A DNA stretch of 64,000 nt, from assembly GCF_037201805.1 (NCBI RefSeq), contig NZ_CP147404.1:2628001-2692000 (forward strand). The letters run 5' to 3'. The notes below the pieces were generated by a model. That model made no database searches, was not told the origin of the DNA, and was given only the letters and a program-made list of their open reading frames with translations. Positions 18,884-28,254 of the stretch are shown piece by piece (position 1 is the stretch's first letter; every line of letters begins with the position of its first letter). This DNA is from Bacillus sp. FJAT-52991. Its GTDB lineage: Bacteria; Bacillota; Bacilli; Bacillales; Domibacillaceae. A program made the translations under genes and the position numbers.

Positions 18884-20122
18884 TTATTCTCCTTTTCCAA
18901 TAACCGATAATTGCATCGTCCGCTCTCTAATTTCTTCTGGATCGATTTTCAAGCGAGCAACACCTGTTTCCATTGCCGCTTTTGCTACGGCTGCTGCAAC
19001 TGCTGGTGCGACTCTTGGATCAAACGGACCTGGAATGACATAGTCAACGTTCAATTCCGCTTCAGAAACTAAACCAGCAATGGCTTCTACTGCTGCTTGC
19101 TTCATCTTTTCGTTAATATGCGTTGCACGTACATCAAGCGCTCCACGGAAAATACCAGGGAAAGCCAACACATTATTGACCTGATTTGCAAAATCTGAAC
19201 GTCCTGTCCCAATCACTTTCGCCCCAGCTGCTTTTGCCTCATCTGGCATAATTTCAGGCATTGGATTAGCCATAGCAAAAATAATTGGATCTGGATTCAT
19301 CGTTTGGACCATTTCTTTTGTTAACGCACCAGCAACGGATACACCAATAAAGACATCCGCTTCTTTAATTATGTCTTCTAATGTTCCTGATTCACAGTTT
19401 CTATTTGTATGTTTAGCCACTTTTTCCTTCACAGGATTCATACCTTCCGGACGCCCTTCATAAATCGCCCCACGAGAATCACACATGATGATGTTTTTTA
19501 CACCGTAGCTAATTAACAGTTTAATAATAGCAATGCCTGCTGCTCCTGCACCGTTCGCAACTACTTTAATATCGGTCATTTGTCTGCCAGTCAGCTTCAA
19601 TGCATTGATTAAGCCCGCTACTGTAACAATCGCCGTACCATGCTGATCATCGTGAAAAACAGGAATATTCGCTTCTTTCTTCAAGCGTTCTTCAATTTCA
19701 AAACAGTTTGGCGCAGCAATATCTTCTAGATTGATACCGCCAAATGTCGGCTCCATTAACTTCACTGCTTCAACAATTTTGTCAATGTCATTTGTATTTA
19801 AGCAGATCGGAAATGCATCGACACCAGCAAAGCTTTTAAATAGAACTGCTTTCCCTTCCATAACAGGCATAGCTGCTTCTGGACCAATATTTCCAAGTCC
19901 TAGCACAGCTGTTCCATCAGATACGACAGCTACAGTATTACCTTTTATTGTGTAGTCATAAACAGTTTCTGGTTTTTCATAAATTTCTTTGCAAGGTTCA
20001 GCTACACCTGGTGAATAAGCAAGACTTAAATCTTTAGCATTTTTCACCTCTGTTTTAATACCTGTAGACAATTTACCTTGATTGACTTTATGCATATGTA
20101 GTGCTTCTTCTCTAATCGACAC
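18884..20122 (-). CDS. ytsJ: malic enzyme (YtsJ-like)
   Basis: 412 residues, the short bacterial form. It decarboxylates malate to pyruvate; B. subtilis YtsJ prefers NADP. The N-terminal malic domain has SLAYSPGVAEPCKEI, a catalytic lysine/tyrosine region and VSDGTAVLGLGNIGPEAAMPV-type sequence. The C-terminal Rossmann domain has GAGAAGIAI. The start is GTG 20122 with AGGGAGTGAT upstream, giving the family N-terminus SIREEALHMHKVNQGKL. It heads the operon ytsJ–gntR–accD–accA. Confidence 0.95.
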   Translation of the reverse strand: MSIREEALHMHKVNQGKLSTGIKTEVKNAKDLSLAYSPGVAEPCKEIYEKPETVYDYTIKGNTVAVVSDGTAVLGLGNIGPEAAMPVMEGKAVLFKSFAGVDAFPICLNTNDIDKIVEAVKLMEPTFGGINLEDIAAPNCFEIEERLKKEANIPVFHDDQHGTAIVTVAGLINALKLTGRQMTDIKVVANGAGAAGIAIIKLLISYGVKNIIMCDSRGAIYEGRPEGMNPVKEKVAKHTNRNCESGTLEDIIKEADVFIGVSVAGALTKEMVQTMNPDPIIFAMANPMPEIMPDEAKAAGAKVIGTGRSDFANQVNNVLAFPGIFRGALDVRATHINEKMKQAAVEAIAGLVSEAELNVDYVIPGPFDPRVAPAVAAAVAKAAMETGVARLKIDPEEIRERTMQLSVIGKGE

Positions 20123-20167
20123 TCTCGATCACTCCCTAATTTAAACAATCCATTCTTCATCTCTTAA

Positions 20168-20180
20168 GTGGTCAGACCAC
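20168..20180 (-). promoter_or_regulatory. candidate GntR/FadR-type operator, malic enzyme operon
   Basis: GTGGTCAGACCAC is a perfect 13-bp palindrome with core GGTC-N-GACC, 46 nt upstream of the GTG start. A possible promoter (TTTACA–17 nt–TATTGT, minus strand) ends just upstream, so the site would overlap or follow the transcription start. FCD-type GntR proteins are known to bind TGGT-N3-ACCA-like sites. Confidence 0.6.
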
Positions 20181-20236
20181 ATTTTTTCCTATTACAAAAC
20201 AATAAACTATGAAGAGAAGGTTGTAAAGTATTAATG

Positions 20237-23200
20237 TTACTTCAACACAACATGATCTTTTCCAACAGCCTTTTCTAACTGTGTCATTAGCTCCTCTGAT
20301 GGCTTAATCCAATTCTTCTCTCTTAATTTCACCGTTTGATGAGTTCGTTCATAATGTAGTACAACGGGCGTCTGTCCTTGAAACCTTTGAAAGATGTGAT
20401 GAACATCTTCAAGAACTAAATGTTCATCTGGAGTATGAGGAATTTTGACATACAGCGTTTTGTTTCTTTCTTCCTGCAACATTTGCAGTTCCTCTACTGT
20501 TTGGACGTTTTTAACCACCAATTGCTTTTTTTTATTTCGTTCCTCTACATCTCCCTTTACTAAAAGAATGGAACCATCTTGCAACAAAGTGGAGACTTTT
20601 CGATAGATAGCTGGGAAAACGACGCCTTCTATTTCTCCACTCTCATCAGATAGATGAATAAAGGCCATGCTCTCTCCTTTTTTCGTACGAATCGCTCTTA
20701 CTTCATTCATAAATATACCAACCACTACTTGACGATGCCCTTGCAACAATTGGGCAACAGGAACAACCCTGAACCCACTAAATATTGGCTGATAAGGCTT
20801 TGTCGGATGAGCGGATACATACACACCTAACACTTCTTTTTCCAAGGCAAGCTTCTCTTGGATAGTAATCGGCTCCGCCTCGACATATTTTGGCTTTGGA
20901 AAAAAGTCTGTATCATTAAACAAACCAAGTCCCTCATCTTCTGGTCCGACAAGCTCCACATGATCGATCGCCACATCAAGACTTGCTAATAAAACGGCAC
21001 GATCCTGACCAAACTCATCGAATGCTCCTGAAAAGATCAGCGACTCTATCGCTTTTCTGTTCACAATTTTCAAAGGTACTCGCAGACAAAAATCAAACAA
21101 ATCAACAAAGGGGCCCTTCTCTCTTGCCGACAAAATGGCTTTCAGCACACTTGCTCCGATTCCGCGAATCGCCGCTAAGCTATAGCGAATGCCACCTTCC
21201 TCTGCTTTAAAAGGAAAGTGACTATTATTAATAGAAGGAGGAAAAACTTGAAGACTCATCGTTTTCGCTTCACTCATGTACTGTTTCACTTTCTCTTCAT
21301 TGCCAATGGCAGATGTTAAAAGTGCCGCCATAAAATTAATGGGGTAATGGGCTTTTAAATAAGCAAGCTGATAAGCAATGAAACTATAAGCAACCGCATG
21401 ACTTCGGTTAAATCCGTAGTTGGCAAATTGAACGATTAAATGATACACCTTGTCCGCCGTTTCTTCACTATAGCCCTTTTGACGTGCTCCATTCACAAAA
21501 TGCTGACGCTCAGCATTAAGCACTTCCCTCTTTTTTTTGCTGACAGCTCTCCTTAATAAATCAGCCTCTCCTAATGAAAAACCCGCTAGTTGCGAGGCAA
21601 TTTGCATAATTTGCTCTTGATAAATTAACACGCCATAGGTCGGTTCTAAAATTCCCTTTATATCCGAATGAGGATATTCAACAGGCTTTCGACCATGCTT
21701 GCGATCAATGTACGTAGAGATATTCTCCATTGGACCTGGACGATAAAGTGCATTCACCGCCACAATATCTTCAAAGTGACTAGGCTTTAAACGCATCAGT
21801 ACCTTCCGCATGCCTTCCGACTCTAATTGAAAAATGCCTGTTGTTCGCCCTTCTCCCAATAATTGAAAGGTTTGACTGTCTTGTAAAGGTATATTCTTCA
21901 AATTCAACTTTTTTCCTTCTGAATAATAAATAGATTCTAAAATCCGCTCTAAAATCGTTAAATTTCGTAGACCAAGCAAATCAATCTTTAACAAACCTAA
22001 CTCTTCTAATATATCCATCGGAAACTGAGTAAGAAAAATCTGATCATGCCCTTCTTGAATGGCAATGAGGTCGGTTAGTGGTTGTTCAGTAATGACCATT
22101 CCAGCTGCATGGGTAGACGTATGTCGCGGAAGCCCTTCTAATGTTAACGCTGTTTTATATAGTTTCTCATTACTTGAAGATGCTCCAACCCATTCACGAA
22201 ACTTCTCCGACTCTTCATACACTTGCCGTAACGTTAAGCCAGGACGTGTTGGAATCATTTTTGACAGCTGTTCAAGCTCTTTCGTTGAAAAACCGAACGT
22301 TCTTGCCACATCACGCATCACAGCCTTAGCAGACAATGTACCGAACGTAATAATTTGTGCAGCATGCAGCGAACCATACTTCTGTGAGATATACTGAATC
22401 ACTTCATCGCGACAATGGTCCGGAAAATCTAAATCAATATCCGGCATCGATACACGTTCCGGATTCAAAAATCGTTCAAATAACAAACCGTATTTCAGCG
22501 GGTCCACCGTTGTAATATCGAGAACGTACGCAACAAGTGAACCCGCAGCTGATCCCCGTCCCGGCCCTGTTAACATCTGTTGGCTTCTTGCAAACTTCAT
22601 AAAGTCCCAAACAATCAAAAAATAGTCGCTAAACCCCATGCGTTCAATGATGTTTAATTCATAAAGCAGCCGATCTTTATACTCCGGCTGATGAGCTAAG
22701 TCAGCTTCTTCTAATCCTTTAAAGCAAAGCTCTTGCAAAAACTCTCCTGCAGACTTTCCTTCCGCATGTGGAAATCGCGGAAGCAATTGGCGACCAAAAG
22801 CTAGCTCTACTTCGCAAGCAGCGGCAATTTCATTCGTTTGCTGTAATGCTTCCGGAACATCTGAAAACCATTCAGTCATTTCTTGTTGCGAAGTGAAATA
22901 GGCTCGTTGATGATCATCTATCATTGGATCAGCTAGCTGTTCACCATCACGAATCGTCTGCAAACACTGCAATGAAAAAGCCTCATCCTTTTCAATATAT
23001 GCCACTTGATGAGTCACAATCAGTGGGATGGAAAGTTTCTCGCTTAAGGTTTTCATTCCTTCGTTAACGAGCTCTTCCTCTTGCTTCCCATGCCGCTGCA
23101 ACGATAAGAAAAAGTGACCTGGTTCAAATAACTGGTTAAAAAACTTAGCTACCTCTTCAGCCTTTAACACATCTTTTTGAAGTAAACCTTCAATTTCCCC

Positions 23201-23584
23201 TTCTAAACCTGGAGTAAAAGCAAACAAGCCATCCGAATACCCTTTTAGCCATTTAATCGGAATGCCGTCTTTTGCTTTTGTTTGAATGACACTTGAAATT
23301 TTCAACAAATGATGATATCCAGTATTATTTTTTGCTAGCAGCACGAGCGGATACGAACAGTCATTTGTAAATTCACTTTTCACATCGACTGTTAAGCCGA
23401 TTAACGGCTTAATCCCTTCTTTTTTACACGCTTGATAAAAAGGGATCACTCCGTACATGACATTGCGATCTGTAATCGCAAGTGCTTTGTAGTCAAGTTG
23501 TTTTGCTTTAGCAATGAGCTTATCAATTGAAATGGTGCTCGAAAGCAAACTATAACCTGTCTGAATTTGTAAATGTGTGAACAT
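20237..23584 (-). CDS. dnaE: DNA polymerase III alpha subunit, DnaE type
   Basis: 1115 residues, the length of B. subtilis DnaE. N-terminal PHP domain (~1–200), then the C-family polymerase core with GPGRGSAAGSLVAY and the catalytic PDIDLDFPDHCRDEV aspartates, a tandem helix-hairpin-helix region (~800–880) and an OB-fold (~960–1050). In Bacillus DnaE extends RNA primers before handing over to PolC, and is also the error-prone polymerase. It lacks the proofreading domain of PolC. It is transcribed convergently with nothing; ytrH diverges from its 5' end. Confidence 0.97.
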   Translation of the reverse strand: MFTHLQIQTGYSLLSSTISIDKLIAKAKQLDYKALAITDRNVMYGVIPFYQACKKEGIKPLIGLTVDVKSEFTNDCSYPLVLLAKNNTGYHHLLKISSVIQTKAKDGIPIKWLKGYSDGLFAFTPGLEGEIEGLLQKDVLKAEEVAKFFNQLFEPGHFFLSLQRHGKQEEELVNEGMKTLSEKLSIPLIVTHQVAYIEKDEAFSLQCLQTIRDGEQLADPMIDDHQRAYFTSQQEMTEWFSDVPEALQQTNEIAAACEVELAFGRQLLPRFPHAEGKSAGEFLQELCFKGLEEADLAHQPEYKDRLLYELNIIERMGFSDYFLIVWDFMKFARSQQMLTGPGRGSAAGSLVAYVLDITTVDPLKYGLLFERFLNPERVSMPDIDLDFPDHCRDEVIQYISQKYGSLHAAQIITFGTLSAKAVMRDVARTFGFSTKELEQLSKMIPTRPGLTLRQVYEESEKFREWVGASSSNEKLYKTALTLEGLPRHTSTHAAGMVITEQPLTDLIAIQEGHDQIFLTQFPMDILEELGLLKIDLLGLRNLTILERILESIYYSEGKKLNLKNIPLQDSQTFQLLGEGRTTGIFQLESEGMRKVLMRLKPSHFEDIVAVNALYRPGPMENISTYIDRKHGRKPVEYPHSDIKGILEPTYGVLIYQEQIMQIASQLAGFSLGEADLLRRAVSKKKREVLNAERQHFVNGARQKGYSEETADKVYHLIVQFANYGFNRSHAVAYSFIAYQLAYLKAHYPINFMAALLTSAIGNEEKVKQYMSEAKTMSLQVFPPSINNSHFPFKAEEGGIRYSLAAIRGIGASVLKAILSAREKGPFVDLFDFCLRVPLKIVNRKAIESLIFSGAFDEFGQDRAVLLASLDVAIDHVELVGPEDEGLGLFNDTDFFPKPKYVEAEPITIQEKLALEKEVLGVYVSAHPTKPYQPIFSGFRVVPVAQLLQGHRQVVVGIFMNEVRAIRTKKGESMAFIHLSDESGEIEGVVFPAIYRKVSTLLQDGSILLVKGDVEERNKKKQLVVKNVQTVEELQMLQEERNKTLYVKIPHTPDEHLVLEDVHHIFQRFQGQTPVVLHYERTHQTVKLREKNWIKPSEELMTQLEKAVGKDHVVLK

Positions 23585-23670
23585 CTGATCATTCCCTTAT
23601 TTACAGATTTCATCCTGTATTCTACCTATATTATAAAGGGGAGAGGAAAAAAAAGAAAATACGTTCTGTT

Positions 23671-23700
23671 TTCATACAAACTTGAACATTTGCATATATA
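23671..23700 (+). promoter_or_regulatory. possible sigma-E type promoter for ytrHI
   Basis: TTCATAC (23671–23677) and GCATATATA (23692–23700) are about 15 nt apart and resemble the sigma-E -35 (ATATT-like) and -10 (CATACA-T) boxes. They lie about 35 nt before the ytrH start. ytrH and ytrI of B. subtilis are known sigma-E sporulation genes, which raises plausibility. Confidence 0.35.
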
Positions 23701-23732
23701 GAAAGAAAGACGGATAGATAAACGGAGGCACT

Positions 23733-24068
23733 ATGGCTGATACCTTTTTCCAAGAATTATTAAAATGTTTTTTTATCGCTTTCGGGGTTTTGCTAGGGGG
23801 ATCCTTAATCGGAGGAATGGCCTCCTTCGTGACAGGCAAACCACTCTTTACAGGGATCGCGCAAATTAGTAAAAGCTTGCACATTTGGGCGATTGTCGCA
23901 GCGATTGGGGGCACATTTGATACGTTATCAAACTTTGAACGCGGCTTCCAAGAAGGGGAAACAAAAGAAGTATTTAAACAATTTTTACTCATATTATCGG
24001 CCATGGGTGGCACGCATACCGGCACGTTAATTATCGCTTGGCTAACAGGAGAACACATTGCTCCATGA
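23733..24068 (+). CDS. ytrH: sporulation membrane protein YtrH
   Basis: 111 residues. An N-terminal helix (~8–30, LLKCFFIAFGVLLGGSLIGG) and further hydrophobic segments (~45–62 and ~85–105) make a small integral membrane protein. It matches YtrH, needed for normal spore formation in B. subtilis. RBS ACGGAGG lies 6 nt before ATG. Its TGA overlaps the ytrI ATG (ATGA), so the pair is translationally coupled. Confidence 0.9.
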   Translation: MADTFFQELLKCFFIAFGVLLGGSLIGGMASFVTGKPLFTGIAQISKSLHIWAIVAAIGGTFDTLSNFERGFQEGETKEVFKQFLLILSAMGGTHTGTLIIAWLTGEHIAP

Positions 24069-24574
24069 GAGTCCCTACCTTTCATAAACGTCAAAAAAGA
24101 AAATGGTTGCTAAGTGGTGCCGTCATCGGCAGTTGCATAAGCTGGCTATTATTTCTCTATATGTTTGGCTCCTTGCAAGAAAGACAAGCCCTTACTTTAG
24201 AATTACAAAAAAATGAAATCCGGGACTTATCCGCTCATTTAGAAATTTGGCAGGAAGAATATAAAATGTTGAATAAAAAAACCCTGCACAAGCTGACTGT
24301 GCAGGAAGTTGAAATTGAAATAATGAACTATGAAAAGTATGGAATCGATGACGCTCAAAGTATTTATGAAATCCAGGAAAACATCAAAAAAGACTTATCC
24401 GTACTTTCAGCAAAAGATTTAGAAACCGTCTATTCACAAAAAGAATTATTGCGTCAAACAATTGAAAATAAAACGATCAAAATCAATCAAAAAAGCTATT
24501 CGCTACGTGTGAAAGAATGGCTGTTTTACACGACGATTCATATTCAGCTCGAGCTCACTCTTCAAGATAATTAG
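24065..24574 (+). CDS. ytrI: sporulation membrane protein YtrI
   Basis: 169 residues from ATG 24065, chosen because it overlaps the ytrH stop as ATGA and matches the usual length; an in-frame TTG at 24038 would lie inside ytrH. One transmembrane helix (~15–37, SGAVIGSCISWLLFLYMFG) after a basic cytoplasmic start is followed by a soluble, partly coiled-coil domain. YtrI acts with YtrH in sporulation; molecular function unknown. It ends convergent with nrnA (4 nt overlap of the stops). Confidence 0.88.
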   Translation: MRVPTFHKRQKRKWLLSGAVIGSCISWLLFLYMFGSLQERQALTLELQKNEIRDLSAHLEIWQEEYKMLNKKTLHKLTVQEVEIEIMNYEKYGIDDAQSIYEIQENIKKDLSVLSAKDLETVYSQKELLRQTIENKTIKINQKSYSLRVKEWLFYTTIHIQLELTLQDN

Positions 24575-25515
24575 TTCTTGTATGTGATGCACGCCTGTTT
24601 GAGGTCCTTCGCTACAAGTTCCGCTTCCTCCCAAGAATAAACAGAAGCGCCTGCAGCAAGCGGATGACCTCCTCCATTGTATTTCTTGGCGATTTCATTA
24701 ATAATAGGACCTTTTGAGCGAAGGCGAACTCGAATTTGATCATTTTCTTCAACGAAAAAGACCCAAGCTTTCATCCCCTTTACCTCACCAAGAGAACTAA
24801 TAAGAAGAGAAGCTTCTGATGGAGTCACCCCGAACTCTTCAAGCAGCTCTTTTTTCAATGTTACAATTGCTGCTCCACTTTCTTCTAATTGAAAATGCTG
24901 TAAAATATAACCTTGCAGTTTCACCACTTTTTCATCTGTTTCATACATGCGGTTAAATAACTCATGACGATCAAATTTATATTCAATTAATTCTCCCGCA
25001 TATTCCATTGTTCGGTCAGTTGTGCTTGGATAAAGGAAACGTCCGGTATCACCGACAATGCCCGCAAACAATAATCGAGCGGCCTCCTCATTCATTTTCA
25101 AGCCATCCTCTTTACCGCTTTTGTATAAATCATAAATCATTTCACTCGCGGAGCTGGCGGATGTATCTACCCAAAGTAAGTCACCGTAAGGATCTTCATT
25201 CGGATGGTGATCAATTTTGATCCATTCTTTCGCTAGCTTATAGCGATCGTCACAAATTCTTTCCTTGTTGGCTGTATCACATACGATCACGAGTGCCCCT
25301 TCATAAACTTCATTGTCAAGAACATCAAGTGTACGCAAAAAACGAAGAGTCGGTTCTTCTTTTCCGACTGTATACACCTTCTTTTCTGGAAAAGAAGTGC
25401 TAATAATTTCTGCTAGCCCTCCTTGTGACCCGTAAGCATCTGGGTCTGGACGGACATGTCGATGAATAATAATGGTGTCATAGTCTTTAATTTTTTCAAT
25501 GATTTGTTTTTTCAT
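24571..25515 (-). CDS. nrnA: NrnA nanoRNase / pAp phosphatase (DHH family)
   Basis: 314 residues. It degrades RNA oligonucleotides of a few nucleotides and hydrolyses 3'-phosphoadenosine 5'-phosphate. DHH motifs are present: RHVRPDPDAYGSQ (motif I), DTAN (motif II), IDHHPNEDPYG (motif III) and a C-terminal DHHA1 domain with GGGHPLAAGAS. Start ATG 25515 has a GGAGAAC site. It replaces Orn in Bacilli. Divergent from ytpI. Confidence 0.96.
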   Translation of the reverse strand: MKKQIIEKIKDYDTIIIHRHVRPDPDAYGSQGGLAEIISTSFPEKKVYTVGKEEPTLRFLRTLDVLDNEVYEGALVIVCDTANKERICDDRYKLAKEWIKIDHHPNEDPYGDLLWVDTSASSASEMIYDLYKSGKEDGLKMNEEAARLLFAGIVGDTGRFLYPSTTDRTMEYAGELIEYKFDRHELFNRMYETDEKVVKLQGYILQHFQLEESGAAIVTLKKELLEEFGVTPSEASLLISSLGEVKGMKAWVFFVEENDQIRVRLRSKGPIINEIAKKYNGGGHPLAAGASVYSWEEAELVAKDLKQACITYKN

Positions 25516-25614
25516 ATTTCGTTCTCCTTTGTGCTAGGCAAGTTTTTAAGGTAGAATTTCTCTCTTATTCTCGGTACAATGAAAGTAGTCAAAGAATTGT
25601 ATGGAGGAAATCAT

Positions 25615-25917
25615 ATGCCTGTTTTAGTGTTTATTATTGTTATATCGTTCTCTTTCTATATCATGTATAAGGTACGGTACGTTAGAAGCAGACTTCCAAT
25701 GGAAAAGAAATGGGTATCTGCTAAGTCTAGTATCGCTCTTGGCCTTTGTGTGGGCGTCTTCGGAATCAACACGCTGTTCATTCAACAATCAACGGTTGCT
25801 TACATCGTTGCCGCTGTCTTTATACTTGTCGGTTTTGGTAGTGTATGGGCGGGCATTAAAGCATATCGCCACTTCCTTCCATATGCCCGAAAAGAAGCAG
25901 AGGAATACAATAATTAA
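25615..25917 (+). CDS. ytpI: YtpI-like small membrane protein
   Basis: 100 residues from ATG 25615, behind ATGGAGGAAATCAT; an upstream in-frame ATG at 25579 has no ribosome binding site. Three hydrophobic segments (~3–18, ~38–57, ~63–83) predict a membrane protein of the YtpI/DUF-type family conserved beside ytoI in Bacillus. Function unknown. It ends at a bidirectional terminator shared with ytoI. Confidence 0.8.
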   Translation: MPVLVFIIVISFSFYIMYKVRYVRSRLPMEKKWVSAKSSIALGLCVGVFGINTLFIQQSTVAYIVAAVFILVGFGSVWAGIKAYRHFLPYARKEAEEYNN

Positions 25918-25928
25918 TTGCTTAATAG

Positions 25929-25956
25929 CCGCTCCTACGATCGGAGCGGTGTTTTA
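25929..25956 (+). terminator. ytpI/ytoI bidirectional terminator
   Basis: CCGCTCC (25929–25935) pairs with GGAGCGG (25943–25949), followed by a T-rich stretch. It fills the 36-bp gap between convergent ytpI and ytoI. Confidence 0.8.
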
Positions 25957-27273
25957 ATTGCGCTCAATAACTTGACACATCATTAGCGCCTTTCCTACAA
26001 GAATGCCACTATTGAACACTTCCACATCCACTTTTCCAAACTTTCGTCCAACTTCGAGCACTTTCGGATGAATTTCTAGTATGCTTTCCATTTGAACCGG
26101 CTTGATAAAGTAAATGGTAATATTCTCAATGACTAAGTCTCCTTTTTTCTGAGCACGCATCGCTTGATTTGCTGCTTCTGTTACAAGCGTAGTGAACACA
26201 CCGTAAGAAATCGTCCCTATTTGATTCGTCATTTGTGGAGTCACTTCAAATGTATACACACTTTCCCCTTTTCCTGATAAATCTATTTGGTTAGTAATGG
26301 TATCATTTAATGTCTCCCCCATTTGCGGTTGCCGCTGCGTCATTTGCAGTGCTTTTAACACATCTTGCCTGCTAATAATTCCTTGAATTCGATTGTGATC
26401 ATCAACAACTGGCAATAGTTCGATCCCTTCCCAAATCATGATATGGGAAGCGGAAGCAACACTTGTTTTCACACTAACTGTGATCGGATTCTTCGTCATT
26501 ACCTTCTCAATCGGCCATTCTTTTTCATGCCCCATAATATCCTTCGCTGTGACCATCCCTTGTACCTTCAACTGGTCATCAATAACAGGGAAACGGCTAT
26601 GCAACGTTTGCCTATTTTTTTCAAGCCAATCATTAACTGTATCATTAGCGGATAAGGCCGCCGTTTGATCAAAAGCGGTAAAAATATCACCAACAAGCAC
26701 AATCTCTTTTTTAATTAACTGGTCATAAATCGCCCGGTTAATCATCGTCGCAACCGTGAATGTATCATAGCTTGTGGAGATGACAGGAAGTTCAAGCTCA
26801 TCTGCTAGCTTCTTTACCTCCTCTTCCGTATCAAATCCACCTGTGATTAAAACAGCTGCCCCGGCCTGTAAAGCGTGCTCATGAGCTTGCGTTCGATTAC
26901 CGACGATTAATAAATTACCTGGGCCTGTATATCTCATCATCGCCTCAAGCTTCATGGCGCCGATGACAAATTTATTTAACGTTTTATGAAGACCTGCTCG
27001 ACCACCAAGCACCTGTCCGTCGATAATTTTCACGACTTCAGCAAATGTCAGCTTTTCAATATTTTCTTTCTTCTTCTGTTCGATCCGAATTGTACCCACT
27101 CGTTCAATCGCAGAAACTAACCCTTTCGTTTCCGCATCCTTAATTGCTCGATAAGCGGTCCCTTCACTGACAGACAACGCTTTCGCTATTTGCCTAACTG
27201 ATATTTTCTCACCGATTGGCAACTCTTCGATATAGTGTAAAATCTGCTCATGTTTCGTTATCAACTGTTTCAC
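25954..27273 (-). CDS. ytoI: YtoI: HTH–DRTGG–CBS–hotdog regulatory protein
   Basis: 439 residues from GTG 27273 with AAAGGAAC upstream. Domain order: N-terminal winged helix (~1–60, KISVRQIAKALSVSEGTAYRAIKDAE), DRTGG domain (~75–180), paired CBS domains (~195–310, ending RIQGIISRQDVLKAL) and a C-terminal thioesterase-like hotdog fold (~330–435). CBS and DRTGG domains bind adenine nucleotides, so a nucleotide-sensing regulator is likely. No target is known. It is convergent with ytpI. Confidence 0.9.
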   Translation of the reverse strand: MKQLITKHEQILHYIEELPIGEKISVRQIAKALSVSEGTAYRAIKDAETKGLVSAIERVGTIRIEQKKKENIEKLTFAEVVKIIDGQVLGGRAGLHKTLNKFVIGAMKLEAMMRYTGPGNLLIVGNRTQAHEHALQAGAAVLITGGFDTEEEVKKLADELELPVISTSYDTFTVATMINRAIYDQLIKKEIVLVGDIFTAFDQTAALSANDTVNDWLEKNRQTLHSRFPVIDDQLKVQGMVTAKDIMGHEKEWPIEKVMTKNPITVSVKTSVASASHIMIWEGIELLPVVDDHNRIQGIISRQDVLKALQMTQRQPQMGETLNDTITNQIDLSGKGESVYTFEVTPQMTNQIGTISYGVFTTLVTEAANQAMRAQKKGDLVIENITIYFIKPVQMESILEIHPKVLEVGRKFGKVDVEVFNSGILVGKALMMCQVIERN

Positions 27274-27392
27274 CTGTTCCTTTCCGATCCCCTAATACAG
27301 TTATTATAAGATGAAAAGGTGTCGGATTCAATTTTCGGAAAAAATGTTTAGAGGAGAGAGTGGAAAACTCGCAAAGGTGGATGAAACAAAGA

Positions 27393-27432
27393 TTGTCCCA
27401 TAAAAGATCCATCTCCTTTATGAGACAACTTC
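27393..27432 (-). terminator. possible ytkL terminator
   Basis: TTGTCCCATAAAAG (27393–27406) is the imperfect complement of CCTTTATGAGACAA (27415–27428). The downstream U-tract on the minus strand is poor (CTTTGTTTC), so confidence is moderate. Confidence 0.5.
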
Positions 27433-27442
27433 TTTCATTTGC

Positions 27443-28123
27443 TTACAGCTCGATCACTTCACCTGGCTCTAGTACGAGACCATTGTTTGCTTCGAGTTTG
27501 TTAATAAAAGCGTAAGGATCTTGTTTAATAGGTGGGAACGTATTGAAATGGATCGGAATGACTTGCTTAGCCTGTAAAAACTGAGCCGCGATCGCAGCAT
27601 CTTCCGGACCCATCGTGAAATTATCGCCAATTGGCAAGAAAGCGAGATCGATTGGATGACGTTCGCCAATTAATTTCATATCAGAGAATAACCCCGTATC
27701 TCCCGCATGATAAATTGTTTTCCCTTCGATCATTAACAATACACCCGCTGGCATTCCCATATAAAGAAATGTACCGTCTGCCTGCTGCAAACCAGAACCA
27801 TGAAACGCCTGCGTAAACTTCACTTTTCCAAAATCAAATTCAAAGCTACCGCCGATATGCATCGGATGAGTATTCAATCCTTGGTGAGCCAAATAAATAG
27901 CGAGTTCATTCACCGCAATAACTAAAGCCCCACTCTTCTTCGCTAATTCGATCGTGTCACCGACATGATCACCATGACCATGCGTCAAAACGATCACATC
28001 GGGATGCTCCTCTTCTACTTTTAGATCCGTCAAACCATTTCCGGTAATAAACGGATCAATTAAGATTGTTTTTCCTTTTGTTTCTACTTTTACAATTGAA
28101 TGTCCATGATAGGATACTTTCAC
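27443..28123 (-). CDS. ytkL: metal-dependent hydrolase, metallo-beta-lactamase fold (YtkL/UPF0173)
   Basis: 226 residues. The metal-binding H-x-H-x-D-H signature occurs as [11 protein letters not shown], with further ligands in AFHGSG and YHAGDTGLF and a C-terminal PIHFNTFP. This is the UPF0173 family (B. subtilis YtkL, related to E. coli UlaG). The substrate is unknown. RBS AAGGAG precedes ATG 28123. Divergent from the peptidase gene. Confidence 0.92.
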   Translation of the reverse strand: MKVSYHGHSIVKVETKGKTILIDPFITGNGLTDLKVEEEHPDVIVLTHGHGDHVGDTIELAKKSGALVIAVNELAIYLAHQGLNTHPMHIGGSFEFDFGKVKFTQAFHGSGLQQADGTFLYMGMPAGVLLMIEGKTIYHAGDTGLFSDMKLIGERHPIDLAFLPIGDNFTMGPEDAAIAAQFLQAKQVIPIHFNTFPPIKQDPYAFINKLEANNGLVLEPGEVIEL

Positions 28124-28254
28124 TTTGATAAACTCCTTTCAACTGAAAATATTCCCCCTAATTTACTATTCGCTTAAATCATCTTTTTTCCTCTCATTTT
28201 ACATGATAGACTTTTATTGATACGATTTTTAAAATCGCTAAGGAGGAAAACAGC

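Noticed and set aside
18880..18900. TTG start at 18900 for the GntR regulator
   Set aside because: It would place AAGGAG inside the coding region; GTG 18879 uses that site at a normal distance and gives a family-like N-terminus.
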